The notes under the pieces are model-generated. The model ran no database searches. It was not told where the DNA came from and saw only the letters and a program-made list of their open reading frames with translations. Shown here in pieces: positions 61,530 through 64,000 of a DNA stretch of 64,000 nucleotides (positions are counted from its first letter, which is position 1; each line of letters opens with the position of its first letter). The stretch is taken from NCBI RefSeq assembly GCF_042677005.1, contig NZ_JBHTIF010000001.1:1-64000 (forward strand). The letters run 5' to 3'. Made by a program: the position numbers and the translations under genes. This DNA comes from Lysobacter_I brunescens. Lineage in GTDB: Bacteria; Pseudomonadota; Gammaproteobacteria; Xanthomonadales; Xanthomonadaceae.

Positions 61530-61882
61530 TGACCACGCCCGGCACGCGCCCTGTCGACATCGTCCAGCGCCAGCTCGACGCCTACAACGCACACGACCTG
61601 GACGCGTTCTGCGCCTGCTTCACCGACGACGTGCGCACTTGGCGCATGCCCGATGCGTCATCGCCCGCCCTCGAAGGCAAGGCTGCCCTTCGCAGCTTCT
61701 ACGCGGAGCAGCGCTTCGCGATTCCGTCGCTGCGCGCGGAACTCATGGCCCGCATCGCGCTCGGCGACAAGGTGATCGACCACGAGCGCATCCACGGCCT
61801 GCGTCCCGAGCCCTACGACATGGCGGCGGTCTACCGGGTCGCCGACGGCCTGATCGCGGAAGCCTGGTTCTTCGCGGCCTGA
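61529..61882 (+). CDS. NTF2-like / SnoaL-type small protein
   Basis: A 117-aa protein with the cone-shaped NTF2 fold: IVQRQLDAYNAHDLDAFCACFTDDV is the classic first helix of SnoaL-like proteins, followed by GKAALRSFYAEQRF, a hydrophobic sheet and VADGLIAEAWFF. These proteins act as steroid-isomerase-like enzymes or ligand-binding proteins; no substrate can be named. The ATG shares its first base with the yraN stop, so the two are translated together. Confidence 0.85.
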   Translation: MTTPGTRPVDIVQRQLDAYNAHDLDAFCACFTDDVRTWRMPDASSPALEGKAALRSFYAEQRFAIPSLRAELMARIALGDKVIDHERIHGLRPEPYDMAAVYRVADGLIAEAWFFAA

Positions 61883-61901
61883 GACCGCACGCCGCGCCCG
61901 C

Positions 61902-62441
61902 ATGCCGACCATCTTCACCCACGCCGTCATCCCGCTCGCCGCCGGGCTCGCGCTCGGGCGCAGGACGCTGTCGCCGCGCTTCGTCGCCGCCGGCATGTTC
62001 GCGGCGATCGCGCCGGACTTCGATTCGATCGCGTTCAAGCTCGGCATCGCCTACGCCGATCAGTTCGGGCATCGCGGTGCCAGTCATTCCATCGCATTCG
62101 CGATCGCGCTGGGCGTGCTCGCCGCGCTGTGCGCGTCGTGGCTGCGCACGACGCGGATGAAGGCGTTCGTGTTCATCGCCGCCTGCACCGCCTCGCATCC
62201 GCTGCTCGACGCCTTCACCGACGGCGGCTTGGGCGTGGCCCTGCTGTGGCCGTGGTCGCACGAACGCCTGTTCGCGCCATGGCGACCGATCGCAGTCTCG
62301 CCGATCGGCGCCGGCTTCTTCAGCCTGCGCGGGCTCGAAGTGCTGTGGTCGGAACTGAAGTGGGTGGTGCTGCCGACGCTGCTGCTGGCGATACCGGTCC
62401 GGGGATGGCGGGCCAGGGCTCGCACTGGAATCGCGGAATGA
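61902..62441 (+). CDS. YdjM/DUF457-family inner-membrane metal-dependent hydrolase
   Basis: A 179-aa membrane protein with about four helices and the DUF457 metal motif: PDFDSIAFKLG, GHRGASHSIAFAI (His-x-x-x-x-His pattern) and ASHPLLDAFTDGG. The family is predicted to be hydrolytic, and in E. coli YdjM is LexA-regulated; I see no LexA box here. It overlaps the next gene by four bases. Confidence 0.88.
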   Translation: MPTIFTHAVIPLAAGLALGRRTLSPRFVAAGMFAAIAPDFDSIAFKLGIAYADQFGHRGASHSIAFAIALGVLAALCASWLRTTRMKAFVFIAACTASHPLLDAFTDGGLGVALLWPWSHERLFAPWRPIAVSPIGAGFFSLRGLEVLWSELKWVVLPTLLLAIPVRGWRARARTGIAE

Positions 62442-63820
62442 GCGCCCTGCCCGCCGACCTGCTCCGCACCCTCGCCGATGCGCTCGGCAACGGCCTGCGC
62501 ACCGATCCCGGCGAGCGACTGACCTACGGCTACGACAACTCGAAGCGGCAGGCGATGCCGGATGCGGTCGCGCTGCCGACCACCGTCGAACAGGTCGTCG
62601 CGATCGTGCGCGGCTGCCGCGCGCATCGCGTGCCGGTGATCGCGCGCGGACGCGGCACGAACACCACCGGCGCGTCCGTGCCGGTCGACGGCGGCATCGT
62701 GGTGTCGCTGGAACGGATGAACCGCATCCTCGACATCCGGCCCGGCGACCGCTGCGCGATCGTGCAGCCGGGCGTGCTCAACGGCGAGCTGCAGCGCGCG
62801 CTGGCGCCGCACGGCCTGTTCTGGCCGCCGGATCCGACCAGCGCCGATTTTTCGAGCGTAGGCGGCAATCTCGCCTGCAATGCCGGCGGGCCGCGCGCGG
62901 TGAAGTACGGCGCGAGCCGCGACAACGTGCTGGCGCTGGTCGCGGTGACCGGCGCCGGCGAGGTGATCCGCTGCGGCAGCGCGACCACCAAGGGCGCGAC
63001 CGGCTACGACCTGCAGCGCCTGCTGGTCGGCAGCGAGGGCACGCTCGCGCTGATCGTCGAAGCGACGCTGCGCCTGACGCCGCTGCCGCAGGCGCGTCGC
63101 GCGATCCGCGCGCTGTATCGCGATGTCGATGCCGCTGCTGCAGCGGTCGCACGACTGATGGCGCAGCCGGTGACGCCGTCGATGCTGGAATTCATGGACG
63201 GTGACGCCGTGAGGCTGGCGCGCGATGTCGGCGGCGCCGACCTGCCGCACGACGTGGGCGCGCTGCTGATGATCGAAGCCGACGGCGACGCGCAGACCCT
63301 CTCGCATGCGGTGGATGCGCTGCTCGCCGCCGCGCGCGGCGACGGCTGCCTCGCGGCCGAGCCGGCCGCCGACGAAGCCGCGCGCGAACGCCTGTGGGCC
63401 GCGCGCAAGGCGCTGACGCCGGCGCTGCGCAGCCTCGCGCCCGGCAAGATCAACGAGGACGTGGTGGTGCCGGTGTCGCGCATCCCCGATCTCGTCGCCG
63501 GCGTGCAGGCGCTGTCGCGCAGCCATGCGCTGCCGATCGTCTGCTTCGGCCACGCCGGCAACGGCAACCTGCACGTGAACCTGATGTATGACCCCGCCGA
63601 CGCCGATCAGGCGACGCGCGCACAGGCGGCGATGACCGACGTCTTCGTGCTGGCGCTGTCGCTCGGTGGCACGCTGTCCGGCGAACACGGCATCGGCCTG
63701 GCGAAGCGCGACTTCATGCCGCAGGCCGTCGATGCGCCGACGCTCGCGCTGATGCGGCAACTGAAATCGGTGTTCGATCCCGACGGCATCCTCAACCCGG
63801 GCAAGCTGCTGCCGCCGTGA
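62438..63820 (+). CDS. FAD-linked oxidase of the GlcD / D-lactate dehydrogenase family
   Basis: A 460-aa flavoprotein that oxidises a D-2-hydroxy acid. The FAD-binding PCMH domain has VIARGRGTNTTGASVPVDGG (residues 66-85) and the PPDPTSADFSSVGGNLACNAGG block. The C-terminal cap has the metal/substrate residues FGHAGNGNLHVNLMYDP and LSGEHGIGLAKRDFM. These features put it with D-lactate, glycolate or D-2-hydroxyglutarate dehydrogenases; the exact substrate is not certain. The start overlaps the YdjM-like gene by four bases. Confidence 0.88.
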   Translation: MSALPADLLRTLADALGNGLRTDPGERLTYGYDNSKRQAMPDAVALPTTVEQVVAIVRGCRAHRVPVIARGRGTNTTGASVPVDGGIVVSLERMNRILDIRPGDRCAIVQPGVLNGELQRALAPHGLFWPPDPTSADFSSVGGNLACNAGGPRAVKYGASRDNVLALVAVTGAGEVIRCGSATTKGATGYDLQRLLVGSEGTLALIVEATLRLTPLPQARRAIRALYRDVDAAAAAVARLMAQPVTPSMLEFMDGDAVRLARDVGGADLPHDVGALLMIEADGDAQTLSHAVDALLAAARGDGCLAAEPAADEAARERLWAARKALTPALRSLAPGKINEDVVVPVSRIPDLVAGVQALSRSHALPIVCFGHAGNGNLHVNLMYDPADADQATRAQAAMTDVFVLALSLGGTLSGEHGIGLAKRDFMPQAVDAPTLALMRQLKSVFDPDGILNPGKLLPP

Positions 63821-63835
63821 GCCGCACCGTTTTTC

Positions 63836-63901
63836 GTAGAGCGGAGCTTGCTCCGCTCATGGTTCTCGCGAAAAGCATGAGCGGAGCAAGCTCCGCTCTA
63901 C
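63836..63901. repeat. dispersed double palindrome, copy 2
   Basis: Arms 63836-63861 and 63876-63901 are exact inverse complements over 26 bases around a 14-base centre, and each arm is itself a palindrome (GAGCGGAGC-TT-GCTCCGCTC). Its 23-base core is identical to the arms at 16369 and 16467. A run of five T lies just before it. It separates the convergent oxidase gene and the partial leftward gene and may act as a two-way terminator. Confidence 0.85.
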
Positions 63902-63919
63902 AAGGGCGATGCAGCCGCT

Positions 63920-64000
63920 TCAGCTGCCGAAATGCTCGTAGCCGCGACGCGGCGGCGACCAGGCGGCGCCGTCGGCATCGTGCAGCTGGATGACCACGGC
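63920..64000 (-). CDS. 3' end of an unidentified leftward gene (partial)
   Basis: The last 26 codons of a gene that begins beyond the window; the peptide ends QLHDADGAAWSPPRRGYEHFGS before a TGA at 63922-63920. Codon use is typical for the genome and the frame is open to the edge. The fragment is too short for me to name the product. Confidence 0.5.
   Translation of the reverse strand, partial: AVVIQLHDADGAAWSPPRRGYEHFGS

Overview
The window is high-GC DNA from a gammaproteobacterium, most likely of the Lysobacteraceae/Xanthomonadaceae. The evidence is gene content and order: an Oar/TonB-type receptor, a mutT-thiE fusion next to secA, the secA / M23 peptidase / dciA / lpxC / ftsZ / ftsA / ftsQ / ddl / murC / murG / ftsW / mraY / murF / murE / ftsI / ftsL / rsmH / mraZ block, and rnpB-rsmI-lpoA-yraN. 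It is chromosomal and mostly core. No insertion sequence, prophage, CRISPR array, tRNA or rRNA gene was seen.

Layout. 1-3195: the first codons of a leftward gene (possibly a giant RHS/YD-repeat-like protein), then a leftward TonB-dependent receptor. 3627-13756: the accessory part and the best candidate for an undescribed system. A leftward ferritin-like (VioB-type) protein diverges from a tight seven-gene rightward operon: c-heme lipoprotein, GT8-like glycosyltransferase, a RibA-RibD(reductase) fusion, an unrecognised 444-aa protein, a 14-blade WD40 protein, a sulfotransferase and a small ATP-grasp protein. Start/stop overlaps or very short gaps link the genes. The content looks like biosynthesis and decoration (sugar, sulfate, amide/peptide ligation) of a pyrimidine or other small molecule, but the product is unknown.

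13810-24346: housekeeping genes. These are slt, a PH-domain protein, cca, a leftward midA-vanZ-hypothetical operon, a DUF3149 mini-protein, a pteridine-reductase-type SDR, and a leftward tsaD-folB-folK-DUF6159 group in which folK has an odd N-terminal extension. 24535-28324: the rpsU-yqeY-GNAT-dnaG macromolecular-synthesis region, with a Phd/RelE-type toxin-antitoxin pair directly in front of dnaG. 28532-31827: an M19-like Tat protein with altered metal ligands, and an S9 peptidase. 32020-38647: mutT-thiE, secA, M23 peptidase, dciA and lpxC.

38955-54864: a nearly complete division and cell-wall (dcw) cluster read leftward from one strong promoter (TTGACA-17-TAATGT) with MraZ-type repeats just downstream. 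Nearly every junction is a 4-base start/stop overlap. murD and murB are missing, which fits the MurD2/MurL route known in Xanthomonas. Upstream lie a perfect DnaA box and a rightward arsR-SRPBCC pair with a consensus -35 and an operator-like palindrome.

56187-56454 holds a run of about eight different perfect or near-perfect hairpins beside rnpB. Then follow rnpB (leftward), a TPR-GGDEF protein, rsmI, lpoA, yraN, an NTF2-like protein, a YdjM/DUF457 protein and an FAD-linked oxidase. A dispersed double palindrome (also found before cca) and the 3' end of an unidentified leftward gene close the window. Several genes (slt, cca, arsR, perhaps dciA) have a -10 element only 6-10 bases before the start codon and no Shine-Dalgarno sequence, suggesting leaderless transcripts.
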